A stretch of DNA of 64,000 nucleotides, from NCBI RefSeq assembly GCF_040049295.1, contig NZ_JBDZDQ010000001.1, positions 1,550,001-1,614,000 of the forward strand, written 5' to 3'. Under the pieces are notes generated by a model, which worked only from the letters and a program-made list of their open reading frames with translations, did no database searches and was not told the origin of the DNA. Both the position numbers and the translations under genes were made by a program. Origin of the DNA: Sphingomonas sp. KR3-1 (GTDB lineage: Bacteria > Pseudomonadota > Alphaproteobacteria > Sphingomonadales > Sphingomonadaceae). Shown in pieces: positions 38,701-46,437 of the stretch. Numbering within the stretch: the first letter of the stretch is position 1; every line of letters begins with the position of its first letter.

Positions 38701-39177
38701 CGCCTCCTCGAGCATCGCCCGGCGCTCGCCCGGCTTGGCCATGATGATCGCGCCGATCCGGCCCTGGCTGACCAGCGCCGGCGAATGCGCCCCCGTCGCC
38801 GAATCGGCGAAGAGCAGCGCGACGTCCTTGGCACGCACGTCGCGCCCGTTGATCCGATAGGCCGAGCCGGCGCCGCGCTCGATGCGGCGGACGACTTCCA
38901 TCTCGTCGTCCTCGCCGACCTGGTCGGCCTGGATCGAGACCTCGGCGAAGTCGCGCGCCGGCCGCGTCGCGGTGCCGGCGAAGATCACGTCCTCCATGCC
39001 CGCGCCGCGCATCGACTTGGCGCTGGTCTCGCCCATCACCCAGCGCAGCGCCTCGAGCAGGTTGGACTTGCCGCAGCCATTGGGGCCGACGATCCCCGTC
39101 AGCCCCGGCTCGATACGCAGATCGGCCGGGTCGACGAAGCTCTTGAAGCCCGTCAGCCGCAGCCGCTTGATCTGCAC
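35770..39177 (-). CDS. smc: Chromosome partition protein SMC
   Basis: Chromosome-condensing ATPase of 1135 residues. Walker A G-P-N-G-C-G-K-S at 31-38; two long coiled coils rich in Ala, Glu and Arg flanking a hinge near 500-620; C-terminal signature L-L-S-G-G-E-Q-A-L-T-A-V-A-L and Walker B I-C-V-L-D-E-V-D-A-P-L-D-D-A-N. Length is usual for alphaproteobacterial SMC. It follows two dsbA-like genes and a DUF721 gene on the same strand. Partners ScpA/ScpB are not in the window. Confidence 0.97.
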   Translation of the reverse strand: MQIKRLRLTGFKSFVDPADLRIEPGLTGIVGPNGCGKSNLLEALRWVMGETSAKSMRGAGMEDVIFAGTATRPARDFAEVSIQADQVGEDDEMEVVRRIERGAGSAYRINGRDVRAKDVALLFADSATGAHSPALVSQGRIGAIIMAKPGERRAMLEEAAGIAGLHVRRKDAEQRLRATEANLTRLDEVIGDQETRAAQLKRQARQAERYRELSDKIRVAEARMIFARWRDAAAAADAAKKEAVAAEILVSTRSQAYDAAVAVQQAAAETLATLRAAALAVRDKATEAMHGLATLRADKAAVERRIAEVQESVRRLEEDRGREGALARDAAEALARLDEEGKALDRRIAETSARMPHLDAALAEAERAARDAEVALAQALAAQATEAAEARVAEAALAAARTRAERSERDRARIDAELKALPDPEPLKAEKVRAAEARAQALRQAESARTGMARADAEERAGVEARNHAQAKRAGAHAELAQLDSESAALVKATRPSDKDRLLDKLQVDAGYERALAAALGDDLEAGLDTSAERYWAGAEPQAGDPRAPAGTSPLGAHVRAPAGLSRRLAQVLVAEEDTGQALAVGQRLVTLAGVLRRWDGYVARSGGAAAAERLVRINRLVAIEKARPAALRAVESADAELARIEENIAEARRAAGDCRRVLAHAEEAGRDAGRAEDRATAQLERLDSQRADLDTRIRRVAAEQDEAATELNRAEAAKAALPDGTETRARVQALSLDAETKRAASASARAERGTLEREIAAARERHAAAGAEAKGWKSRAGEAARRAADMEKRAVQLAEESEALAGKPAQLEAQLAEAEAATEKARVESATAQAAEREAEMAVRETEGAVRAANEILAQAREARAGAAARAENQEMRRIEMGRISGERFECPPPILPQKAGFDEATVRSPEEESTGHERLNAERERIGPVNLVAETELAELEAAFTSNAAERDELHQAVNQLRGSIGTLNREGRQRLLSAFEAVDQHFRRLFSTLFNGGQAHLELVDSDDPLEAGLEIMAQPPGKKLQSLTLLSGGEQALTAVALIFALFLTNPAPICVLDEVDAPLDDANIDRFCDLLERMTEETATRYLIVTHNAATMSRMHRLFGVTMVERGVSRLVSVDLGGAESLLAAE

Positions 39178-39203
39178 CTCGCGCTAGCCCCCCGCGCCCG
39201 GCG

Positions 39204-39959
39204 TCAGCGCGCGCCGGCAGCCTTGAGCAGCGGCTCGAGCTGCTCCCAGGTCCCGGCTTCCGCCTTCTTGCCGTTGATAAAGAAGCTGGGCGTCGAGTTC
39301 ACGCCATAGACGGTCGCGCCATCCGCGTTGACCTTGGCGATCGCATCGATCTTCGCCTTGTCGCCCAGGCACTGGCGCGCCTTGGCCTCGGGCACGCCGC
39401 GCTGCTTCATGAAGTCGATATAGCCGAGCTGCTCGGCAAAGCCGACCGCGGCCTGGGGCGGCGGCAGCTGCTGGAGTTGCTGGGCGAGCTGCGGATTGGT
39501 CTTCACCAGCTGCTCGGTGCGCGTCAGGAACTGGTCCTGGTTGGCATAGAACTGGTCGAGCACGCTGAAGAACGCCTCGTCGGGCACGCACTGGTTGAGC
39601 AAAGCGGCGGCGAGATCGGGCGCGCCGTGGATCAGGAAGTCGCGGAATTCCCAGCTGACCTTACCCGTCGAGATATAGCCCGCGCGCAGCGGCTCGGGCG
39701 CGGTGCGGCCGAACATCCCGCAATAGGGGCAGTTGCGCGAGCCATATTCGACCAGCTTGATCGGCGCGTCGGGGTTGCCCTCCATATAGCCGCCGTCCTT
39801 GGTCCTGGTGACCATGTCGGTCCAGGCCTTGCCGGCCGGCGGCGTGGCCGGTGCCACCGGCGTCGCCGAAGTCACGGGCGTCGAGCTGTTGCCCGAGCCG
39901 CCGCCACAGCCCGCCAGCGCGAGGAGCGGGATCAGGGCAAGGGCCAATAAGGTACGCAT
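39204..39959 (-). CDS. DsbA-like thioredoxin-fold lipoprotein (CPYC)
   Basis: A 251-residue envelope thiol-disulphide protein. Lipoprotein signal L-A-L-A-G-C, a Ser/Thr/Pro/Ala linker, then a DsbA-type domain: V-E-Y-G-S-R-N-C-P-Y-C-G-M-F active site and the cis-proline motif V-N-S-T-P-S-F-F-I-N-G. Between them is the helical insertion. Sister of the next gene upstream, so a tandem duplication. ATG at 39959 selected because the lipobox follows at the right distance. Confidence 0.92.
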   Translation of the reverse strand: MRTLLALALIPLLALAGCGGGSGNSSTPVTSATPVAPATPPAGKAWTDMVTRTKDGGYMEGNPDAPIKLVEYGSRNCPYCGMFGRTAPEPLRAGYISTGKVSWEFRDFLIHGAPDLAAALLNQCVPDEAFFSVLDQFYANQDQFLTRTEQLVKTNPQLAQQLQQLPPPQAAVGFAEQLGYIDFMKQRGVPEAKARQCLGDKAKIDAIAKVNADGATVYGVNSTPSFFINGKKAEAGTWEQLEPLLKAAGAR

Positions 39960-39985
39960 AGCGATGTCTTCTCCAGAAATCGGGG

Positions 39986-40708
39986 TCAGGCGCCGTTCGC
40001 CCAAAGCTCGGGCAGCAATCGATCCCAGCTAGCGGCGCTTACCTTGCGCCCGTTGACGATGAAAGTGGGCGTGCCGTTGACGCCATAGACCTTGGCGGCG
40101 TCGGCATTGGTCTTGGCGATGCGGGCGATCAGCGCGGAATCGGCGAGGCACTGGCGCGCCCTCGCCTCGGGCAGGCCCTGCGTCTTCATGAAGGCGATCA
40201 GCCCCAGCCCTTCGGCGAACTTCGTCGCCATCTGCGCCGGCGGCAGCTTCTGCCACGCCGCGAGCTGCTGGGACTGGTTGTTGACCAGCGCCTCGATCCG
40301 GTCCTCGAACACGCGCTGGTTGGCATAGAGCGCGTCGAGCACCGGGAAGAAGCGTGCCGGCCCGACGCACTGGTTGACCAGCGCCATCGCCAGGTCGGGG
40401 GCGCCGTGGACCAGATAGTCGCGATATTCGTAGCTCACCTTGCCGGCGGCGATATAGTCGCGGCGCAGCGGCGCCACGCCCTCGGCGGCGAAGCGCCCGC
40501 AGGTCGGGCAGCCGCGCGAGCCATATTCGACGAGCTTCACCGGCGCATCGGGATTGCCCTGGCGAAAGCCGCCCTGCGGCGTGATCGCCACGGTCGCGGC
40601 CCAATTGGGCGCCGCCGCCGGCCTGGCCGGGGCCTTCTTCGCCTGCTGCGCCGAAGCACCGGTGACGGCCAGCGCCACCGCGCCGGCAAGTGCGAGAAAC
40701 AAGCGCAT
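39986..40708 (-). CDS. DsbA-like thioredoxin-fold protein (CPTC)
   Basis: A 240-residue exported thiol-disulphide oxidoreductase. Signal peptide about 1-20 (…TGASA), active site G-S-R-G-C-P-T-C-G-R-F and cis-proline motif V-N-G-T-P-T-F-I-V-N-G. Uncleaved Lys/Ala/Pro stretch after the signal. Closely related to the CPYC lipoprotein downstream; the different dipeptide between the cysteines suggests different redox potential. ATG overlaps the DUF721 stop (TGATG). Confidence 0.92.
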   Translation of the reverse strand: MRLFLALAGAVALAVTGASAQQAKKAPARPAAAPNWAATVAITPQGGFRQGNPDAPVKLVEYGSRGCPTCGRFAAEGVAPLRRDYIAAGKVSYEYRDYLVHGAPDLAMALVNQCVGPARFFPVLDALYANQRVFEDRIEALVNNQSQQLAAWQKLPPAQMATKFAEGLGLIAFMKTQGLPEARARQCLADSALIARIAKTNADAAKVYGVNGTPTFIVNGRKVSAASWDRLLPELWANGA

Positions 40709-41241
40709 CAGTCGATCCGGCCGATCTTGGGCTTCTCGTCGCTCGCCGCGACGCCGGCGGCGAGCGCTTCGAGCACAGCCTTGAGCTCGGGGTCGGCGAT
40801 GCCGCGCAGGCTGTCGCCCATCGCTTCGCTGAGCGGCTTCAGGCTGGGCGGGGGCAGCGGCTTTTCCGGCGGCTTCACCTGGCCGTGGCGAATCGCCAGC
40901 CTGGCGACCGCGGGATAGCCGAAGAAGCGGTTCACCCGGTCCATGATCTCGGGCGCGACATGCTGCATCGTCGGCGCGAACGCGCCCGAGACGATCAGGC
41001 TGAGCACGCCCTGCTCGCGCTTGCCCTGCGGGAACTTGATCGATTCGGGCACCGAGATGCGCGCATAGCGCTCGCCGACGATCTCGGCCCAGCGGCTGAC
41101 GATCGAATGCTGGACGAAGCCGAACTTGCGGAAGCTCGCCCGCCCGACATCGGGCAGCAGCTCGGAGACCGAACGGGCGCGCAGCGCGCGCTGCGGCGCG
41201 GGGGCCGGCTGTCGGGTGGTGGTGCGAGGAGGCTTCGTCAT
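40708..41241 (-). CDS. DUF721 (DciA-like) domain protein
   Basis: A 177-residue protein. Residues about 20-115 match the DUF721/DciA KH-like fold: V-S-E-L-L-P-D-V-G-R-A-S-F-R-K-F-G-F-V, I-V-S-R-W-A-E-I-V-G-E-R-Y-A and L-S-L-I-V-S-G-A-F-A-P-T-M-Q-H. DciA proteins load the DnaB helicase at replication in many bacteria; whether this homologue does so is inferred. Divergent from mutY (28 bp between starts) and coupled to the dsbA-like genes and smc. Confidence 0.87.
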   Translation of the reverse strand: MTKPPRTTTRQPAPAPQRALRARSVSELLPDVGRASFRKFGFVQHSIVSRWAEIVGERYARISVPESIKFPQGKREQGVLSLIVSGAFAPTMQHVAPEIMDRVNRFFGYPAVARLAIRHGQVKPPEKPLPPPSLKPLSEAMGDSLRGIADPELKAVLEALAAGVAASDEKPKIGRID

Positions 41242-41269
41242 TTCCGCCAACCCATGCCATAGCGAGGGC

Positions 41270-42325
41270 GTGCCCGACAACGCCCCACGCGCAATCGCCT
41301 CCGCGCTTCTCACCTGGTACGACCGGAACGCCCGCGACCTGCCCTGGCGCGCGCGGCCCGGCGCCAATGCGCCCGATCCCTATCGCGTCTGGCTCTCCGA
41401 AGTGATGCTCCAGCAGACCCAGGTCGCCAGCGCCGCGCCCTATTTCGCGAAATTCACCGCGCGCTGGCCGAGCGTCGAGGCGCTCGCCGCCGCCGAGGAT
41501 GCCGACCTGATGGCCGCCTGGGCCGGGCTCGGCTATTATGCCCGCGCCCGCAACCTGCTCGCCTGCGCCCGCGAAGTCGCGCGCCGCGGCGCGTTTCCGG
41601 ACACGGAGGCCGGCCTGCGCGAGCTGCCCGGCGTCGGCGGCTATACCGCAGCGGCGATCGCCGCGATCGCCTTCGGCCGGCGCGCGGTGGTGGTCGATGC
41701 CAATGTCGAGCGCGTCGTCGCGCGGCTGTTCGCGGTCGAAGTGCCGCTGCCCGCCGCCCGGCCGGTCATCTACGCGCATACCGATTCGATCACGCCCGAC
41801 GCCCGCGCAGGCGATTTCGCCCAGGCGATGATGGATCTCGGCAGCGCGATCTGCACGGCGCGCAATCCGAAGTGTCTGCTGTGTCCGCTCCGCGAGGCAT
41901 GCGCCGGGTTCGCCGGCGGCACCCCCGATCGCTTCCCGATCAAGGCGGCTAAAACGCCCAAGCCCCAGCGCCACGGCACGATGTTCTGGCTCGAGCGCGA
42001 TCGCCAGGTGCTGCTCGTCCGCCGCCCGGACAAGGGGCTGCTCGGCGGCATGCGCGCGCTCCCGACCGGTCCCTGGACCGATTCGCCGCCCGGCCTCGCC
42101 GATCCGCCCGCCGAGGCCGCGTGGCAGATGCTCGATGAAACCGTTGCGCACGGCTTCACCCATTTCAACCTCGACGTCGCACTTGCGGCTGCAACAATCC
42201 CGTCGCATGCAGGCGCCGCCGTCGAAGGCGAATGGTGGCCGATCGCCGATCTCGAATCGGCTGGATTGCCCACCGTCTTCGCCAAGGCGGCGAGGACATT
42301 CAGGAGAGTGCTATGCGCGGTCTGA
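41270..42325 (+). CDS. mutY: A/G-specific adenine DNA glycosylase MutY
   Basis: Removes adenine mispaired with 8-oxoguanine. 351 residues: catalytic Glu in W-L-S-E-V-M-L-Q-Q-T-Q-V, helix-hairpin-helix L-P-G-V-G-G-Y-T-A-A-A with D in V-V-D-A-N-V-E-R, the 4Fe-4S loop C-x6-C-x2-C-x5-C (CTARNPKCLLCPLREAC), and a C-terminal Nudix-like domain that recognises 8-oxoG. GTG at 41270 is the start; longer in-frame extension runs into the divergent gene. It overlaps the serine hydrolase gene by 13 nt. Confidence 0.95.
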   Translation: MPDNAPRAIASALLTWYDRNARDLPWRARPGANAPDPYRVWLSEVMLQQTQVASAAPYFAKFTARWPSVEALAAAEDADLMAAWAGLGYYARARNLLACAREVARRGAFPDTEAGLRELPGVGGYTAAAIAAIAFGRRAVVVDANVERVVARLFAVEVPLPAARPVIYAHTDSITPDARAGDFAQAMMDLGSAICTARNPKCLLCPLREACAGFAGGTPDRFPIKAAKTPKPQRHGTMFWLERDRQVLLVRRPDKGLLGGMRALPTGPWTDSPPGLADPPAEAAWQMLDETVAHGFTHFNLDVALAAATIPSHAGAAVEGEWWPIADLESAGLPTVFAKAARTFRRVLCAV

Positions 42326-43596
42326 TCGGTTTCGGCTTCGGCCTGGTGGCGCTGGCGGCGCCCGCACTTGCACAGACCGCGCCCCAGCCGCCCGCCACAC
42401 CCAATGTCTCTGCGGAGACTGCGGTCGCGAAGCGCTATGTCGCCGAAGGCAAGGTGCCCGGCATCGTCATCCTCACCGGTCGTCCGGACGGGACGGTCAC
42501 GATCGTCAGCGAGGGCCGCATCGCCGACGAGGCGACCGCGCATGCCGCCGATGCCGACAGCCTGTGGCGCGTCTATTCGATGACCAAGCCGCTCACCGGC
42601 ATCGCCGCGATGATCCTGGTCGAGGAAGGCAAGCTCAAGCTCGACCAGCCGATCAGCGACTTCATCCCGGCGTTCAAGAACATGAAGGTGCTGGTCGATC
42701 CGTCGAAGGACCTGACCAGCCGCCCCGCCACCCGGCCGATCACGGTGCGCAACCTGCTCACCCACACCGCGGGCCTCGGCTACAACATCATCACCAAGGG
42801 TCCGCTGCTCGCCGAATATAACCGGCTCGGCATCAACCCCGCCCAGGTCAATGCCGAGATGGAAGTCCAGATGGCCGCCGCGCGTCCGGACAGCCTCGAG
42901 GAATTCGCCAACCGCACCGCGACGCTGCCGCTGATCGCCGATCCGGGCGCCAAGTGGAGCTATTCGATCGGGCTCGATGTGCTCGGCCGGGTGATCGAAG
43001 TGGCGAGCGGCGTGAAGTTCGACGAGTTCGTCAACACCCGCATCCTCAAGCCGCTCAAGATGAACGAGAGCTACTGGACGGTGCCGGCCGACAAGGTCGG
43101 CAATTTCGCCACCGTCTATGCCTTTGTCGGCACCGCGCGGGTGCCCGCCGATCCGGCGGCCAGCTCGATCTACCTGAAGAAGCCCGAATTCCCCTATGGC
43201 GGCGCCGGGCTGGTGATGTCGGCGCACGATTATGACCGGTTCCTCCACATGCTGCTGAACGGCGGCGCGCTGGACGGCGCCCGCATCCTCAAGCCCGAAA
43301 CGGTGGCGCTCGCCATGTCGAACCTGCTGCCGGCGGGCGCGGATACCTCGATCCTCAACGAGACCGGCAAGGATACCGGCGTCCAGCTCGGCTTCGGCGC
43401 GGGCGGCTCGATCTATCTGAACGATGCGCCGAGCGGACCGGGCAAGGGCACCTATGGCTGGGGCGGCGCCGCCGGCACGATCGCCTGGGTCGATCCCGTC
43501 CACAAGGTGCGCGCGGTGGCGATGATCAACCTGTTCGGCGATACGCCGCTCAAGCGCGAAGTCTCCAAGGCGGTCTACGCCGATCTCGCCCGGTGA
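42313..43596 (+). CDS. Exported serine hydrolase, beta-lactamase class C-like
   Basis: A 427-residue exported member of the penicillin-binding/beta-lactamase-like (AmpC-type) esterase group. Signal peptide about 1-20 (…PALAQ). The nucleophile motif S-x-x-K is V-Y-S-M-T-K-P-L-T-G, the second is W-S-Y-S-I-G-L-D-V-L-G, and a third H/KxG-like motif lies near G-W-G-G-A-A-G. Such proteins are usually esterases or peptidases rather than true beta-lactamases. ATG at 42313 has AGGAGAG upstream. Confidence 0.92.
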   Translation: MRGLIGFGFGLVALAAPALAQTAPQPPATPNVSAETAVAKRYVAEGKVPGIVILTGRPDGTVTIVSEGRIADEATAHAADADSLWRVYSMTKPLTGIAAMILVEEGKLKLDQPISDFIPAFKNMKVLVDPSKDLTSRPATRPITVRNLLTHTAGLGYNIITKGPLLAEYNRLGINPAQVNAEMEVQMAAARPDSLEEFANRTATLPLIADPGAKWSYSIGLDVLGRVIEVASGVKFDEFVNTRILKPLKMNESYWTVPADKVGNFATVYAFVGTARVPADPAASSIYLKKPEFPYGGAGLVMSAHDYDRFLHMLLNGGALDGARILKPETVALAMSNLLPAGADTSILNETGKDTGVQLGFGAGGSIYLNDAPSGPGKGTYGWGGAAGTIAWVDPVHKVRAVAMINLFGDTPLKREVSKAVYADLAR

Positions 43597-44471
43597 TGCT
43601 GGCGAACGCGCCGGGCTTCACCGGCAACACGCTCGACCGCGCCGATCGCGTCCGCCACGAGCCGGCGCTGCTCGAAGCGGCGCTGGCGGATGCCGAGGCG
43701 CGGCTGCTCGTCCTCGACGGGCTCGATCCGGTGCTCGACGAGGCGGGTCGGCTGACCTGGACGAACCTGTCCGAAGCGTCCGGTGAACTGCTTTTCCTCG
43801 GCCATGAAGCGGGCGTTCCGCGCTTCGTGTCGACATTCGCGGACGATGTGTCCGTTCCGACCGGACGTTCGCCGGCGATGTTCGCGCTGCTCGACCGGTT
43901 CGCCGCGCCCGACGCCGCCAATTATGCCGCGGCGCGCAGCTTGGTCTTCTGGCATGGCCGCCACCGTTTCTGCGCCAATTGCGGATCGCCGACGCGTATC
44001 ACCCATGCCGGCTGGGGCCGCCACTGCCCCCATTGCGGCGCCGAGCATTTCCCCCGCGTCGAGCCGGTGGTGATCATGCTCGCCGAGCGCGGCGACCAAG
44101 TGCTGCTCGGCCGCCAGCCGAGCTGGCCGCCCGGCCGCTATTCGGCGCTGGCCGGCTTTCTCGAGGTCGGCGAGGCGATCGAGGAAGCAGTGCGCCGCGA
44201 GACGTTCGAAGAGGCCGGCATCCGCCTCGGCGCGGTCCGCTATATCGCCAGCCAGCCCTGGCCCTTCCCGTCGTCGCTGATGGTCGCCTGTGTCGGCGAG
44301 GCACTGGACGCCGATATTCGCATCGACGCGAACGAGCTCGAGGATGCGCGCTGGTTCACGCGCGACGAGGTGGGGATGGCGCTCGCCCGCGATCCCGCCG
44401 CACCCTTTCTCGGCCCGCCCGCTTATGCGATCGCACACACCTTGCTGACCGCATGGTACGAAGGGAACTAG
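43596..44471 (+). CDS. nudC: NADH pyrophosphatase NudC
   Basis: A 291-residue Nudix enzyme hydrolysing NADH/NAD and removing NAD caps from RNA. Zinc ribbon C-x2-C…C-x2-C (CANCGS…HCPHCG), Nudix box G-F-L-E-V-G-E-A-I-E-E-A-V-R-R-E-T-F-E-E-A-G-I, and the downstream S-Q-P-W-P-F-P-S-S-L-M motif that marks NudC. ATG at 43596 overlaps the preceding TGA (TGATG); a GTG three bases upstream is also in frame. Confidence 0.94.
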   Translation: MLANAPGFTGNTLDRADRVRHEPALLEAALADAEARLLVLDGLDPVLDEAGRLTWTNLSEASGELLFLGHEAGVPRFVSTFADDVSVPTGRSPAMFALLDRFAAPDAANYAAARSLVFWHGRHRFCANCGSPTRITHAGWGRHCPHCGAEHFPRVEPVVIMLAERGDQVLLGRQPSWPPGRYSALAGFLEVGEAIEEAVRRETFEEAGIRLGAVRYIASQPWPFPSSLMVACVGEALDADIRIDANELEDARWFTRDEVGMALARDPAAPFLGPPAYAIAHTLLTAWYEGN

Positions 44472-44492
44472 GCGCAAGGCTCTTTTCTTTCA

Positions 44493-44575
44493 TCGTCACC
44501 CCGGCCCTGAGCGGGGTCCCGCTGCCCTGCCCGCCCACGACGAAGCGGGATCCCGGCTCAAGGCCGGGATGACGA
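44493..44575. repeat. Dispersed inverted repeat of a second class
   Basis: TCGTCACCCCGGCCCTGAGC and its approximate complement (…CTCAAGGCCGGGATGACGA) flank a short centre with a second pair, GGGTCCCGCT / AGCGGGATCCC. This 83-bp palindromic unit fills the gap between the convergent nudC and membrane-protein genes and could end transcription from both sides. It differs in sequence from the REP-like elements at 2185, 8358 and 61741. Confidence 0.7.
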
Positions 44576-44582
44576 GATTAGG

Positions 44583-45089
44583 TCAATCCTCTTCCACCGG
44601 CCGGGTCGCCCAGCTCGCCTGCAACGTCGGCACCGCGAGGTAGAGGACGAACAGCAGATAGTCGAAATAGGCGATCTGGGTGATCAGCGCCTCGCGGTTC
44701 CAATTGTCGATCAGCGCGAGGCCGAGCAGCAGCCAGATGCCAAGGAACGCCGCGAAGGTGACCGTCGCGAAGCCGCAGAGAAAGGCGCGCTGGCGCAGCT
44801 GGCGGTCGAACTCGTCGGCCAGCTTCGCTCCGCCCCAGGGCTTTATCGGCCCGAAGATCGGCAGGAACACCGCGATCGCGAAGCCCACCGAGATCGCGGC
44901 ATAGCCGAGATAGGCCTTGTCCGGTCGCGCCAGCCCCCAGGCCCAGCCGCCGACCGCGATCGCCAAGGCGAGGATCGGCATCCAGCGCAGGTGCCGGCGC
45001 CGCATTTCGTGGCGGGCAAGCGCCGGGATGCCGGTGGTCTCGGCAGCGGCATCGAGCCGAGAGAAGAAGCGCTGATTGAACTTCGACAT
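44583..45089 (-). CDS. Integral membrane protein paired with an XRE regulator
   Basis: A 168-residue protein with four hydrophobic helices (WMPILALAIAVGGWAWGLA, AISVGFAIAVFLPIFG, CGFATVTFAAFLGIWLLLGLAL, AYFDYLLFVLYLAVPTL) and a soluble N-terminus. Start at 45089 is fixed by GGAGC six bases upstream. It lies 14 bp downstream of a small XRE-type regulator; such pairs are common, the membrane protein often modulating the regulator. Function unknown. Confidence 0.8.
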   Translation of the reverse strand: MSKFNQRFFSRLDAAAETTGIPALARHEMRRRHLRWMPILALAIAVGGWAWGLARPDKAYLGYAAISVGFAIAVFLPIFGPIKPWGGAKLADEFDRQLRQRAFLCGFATVTFAAFLGIWLLLGLALIDNWNREALITQIAYFDYLLFVLYLAVPTLQASWATRPVEED

Positions 45090-45103
45090 GGAAAGCTCCG
45101 GCG

Positions 45104-45346
45104 TCATTCGGCGGCGCGGCGCAGTGCTGCCGCGACCGACTCGAAGGGGGTGAAGGAGAAAAGCAGCTCGACCGGCACTGCGAAGACCTGCGCGATCTTC
45201 ATGCCGAGCTCGAGGCTGGGGCTGTAGTCGCCGCGCTCGAGATAGCCGATCGTCTGCGGGTTCACGCCAACGGCATCGGCCAGCTCGCGTCGGCTCAGGC
45301 CGCGCTCGGCACGAAACAGGGCAATTCGGTTGTGGATCTGCTGCAT
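45104..45346 (-). CDS. Small XRE-family regulator
   Basis: An 80-residue protein made of one helix-turn-helix domain: I-A-L-F-R-A-E-R-G-L-S-R-R-E-L-A-D-A-V-G-V-N-P-Q-T-I-G-Y-L-E-R-G-D-Y-S-P-S-L-E-L, ending in L-L-F-S-F-T-P-F. ATG at 45346 is chosen because the promoter TTGACA-N17-TGTATA lies just upstream and excludes the longer frame. An inverted repeat in that promoter suggests it represses itself. Operon with the downstream membrane protein. Confidence 0.9.
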   Translation of the reverse strand: MQQIHNRIALFRAERGLSRRELADAVGVNPQTIGYLERGDYSPSLELGMKIAQVFAVPVELLFSFTPFESVAAALRRAAE

Positions 45347-45368
45347 TTCGGCGACTCGGATGACGATA

Positions 45369-45404
45369 TGTTGTCTATACACAACAGATCATCATCTTTG
45401 TCAA
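45369..45404 (-). promoter_or_regulatory. XRE promoter overlapped by an inverted repeat
   Basis: On the minus strand TTGACA (45404-45399), 17 bp, TGTATA (45381-45376): near-consensus sigma-70 boxes. TGTTGT-N6-ACAACA (45369-45386) covers the -10 box and probable start site, the position expected of a repressor operator. Confidence 0.75.
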
Positions 45405-45466
45405 GCATGCCGCTTCGCCGCGGGGAATCGCCTCTCCGCGTGAACCTGGCTGCTGTCGGGTGTCCG

Positions 45467-46357
45467 CTAGGCCCGTTCGCGCGCCTGCTGGTAGGTGCCG
45501 AGCACGCGCATCCACTTGGTGTGGAACTTGAGCTCCTCGAGCGCCCGCGCCACCGGCGCCTCGTCGGGGCTGCCGACGATGTCCGCATAGAATTCGGTCG
45601 CCGCGAAGCTGCCGCCGCGCTGGTAGCTCTCCAGCTTGGTCATGTTTACTCCGTTGGTCGCGAAGCCGCCCAGCGCCTTGTAGAGCGCCGCGGGCACGTT
45701 CTTCACCTCGAAGACCAAGGTGGTCATGAACGGCCCGGCACCCGCCTCCGCCAGCGGCTCGCGGGCGAGGATGACGAAGCGGGTCATGTTGTGCTCGGCA
45801 TCGGCGATGTCGGCGCCCAGTGTCTCGAGCCCGTAGAGCGCCGCGGCGCCCGGCGGGGCCAGCGCGGCGACGGCGGGGTCGCCGTCCTCGGCTACCATTG
45901 CGGCGGCGCCGGCGGTATCGGGGTAGGCGAGCGGCGCGATGCCCTGCGCCTTCAGCCAGTGGCGGCACTGGCCGAGCGCCTGGGGGTGGCTCATCGCCTG
46001 GCGGACGCCCTCGATCGGACCGAGGCCCATCAGCGCGTAGCGGATCGGCAGGAAATGCTCGCCGATGATCGACAGCCCCGATTCGGGGAGCAGGAAATGG
46101 ATGTCCGCGACGCGGCCGTGCAGCGAGTTCTCGATCGGGATCATCGCGCAGCCGGCGCGGCCTTCCTTCACCGCGTCGATCGCGTCCTCGAAGGAAAAGC
46201 AGGGGAGCGGCAGGCCCTCGGGAAAGGCTTCGCGCACGGCGATATGCGAATTGGCGCCCGGCGCGCCCTGGAAGGCGACGGCGCGAACGGGAGTGCGGAC
46301 AGCCGCCTCGGTCATCTCGGCGACGAGCTTCCTCGCCGGGCTTGCGAAATTCTCCAT
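45467..46357 (-). CDS. pheA: Prephenate dehydratase
   Basis: Converts prephenate to phenylpyruvate in phenylalanine synthesis. 296 residues: catalytic domain with G-A-P-G-A-N-S-H-I-A, P-I-E-N-S-L-H-G-R-V and N-M-T-R-F-V-I-L (the T-R-F motif), then an ACT regulatory domain (L-V-F-E-V-K-N-V-P-A-A-L-Y-K-A-L-G-G-F-A, L-E-S-Y-Q) that binds phenylalanine. No chorismate mutase domain is fused, unlike E. coli PheA. A shorter start at residue 15 is possible. Confidence 0.95.
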   Translation of the reverse strand: MENFASPARKLVAEMTEAAVRTPVRAVAFQGAPGANSHIAVREAFPEGLPLPCFSFEDAIDAVKEGRAGCAMIPIENSLHGRVADIHFLLPESGLSIIGEHFLPIRYALMGLGPIEGVRQAMSHPQALGQCRHWLKAQGIAPLAYPDTAGAAAMVAEDGDPAVAALAPPGAAALYGLETLGADIADAEHNMTRFVILAREPLAEAGAGPFMTTLVFEVKNVPAALYKALGGFATNGVNMTKLESYQRGGSFAATEFYADIVGSPDEAPVARALEELKFHTKWMRVLGTYQQARERA

Positions 46358-46437
46358 AGGGCGCGGGCGCTACCCGCCGCTTGCTTTCGTTGCAATGCCG
46401 GCTTTAAAGAAGCGCAATTCTTCCGCAGGGGCATTTC

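Noticed and set aside
41126..41269. N-terminal extension of mutY
   Set aside because: The extra codons overlap the divergent DUF721 gene and lack mutY similarity; GTG at 41270 gives the usual N-terminus.
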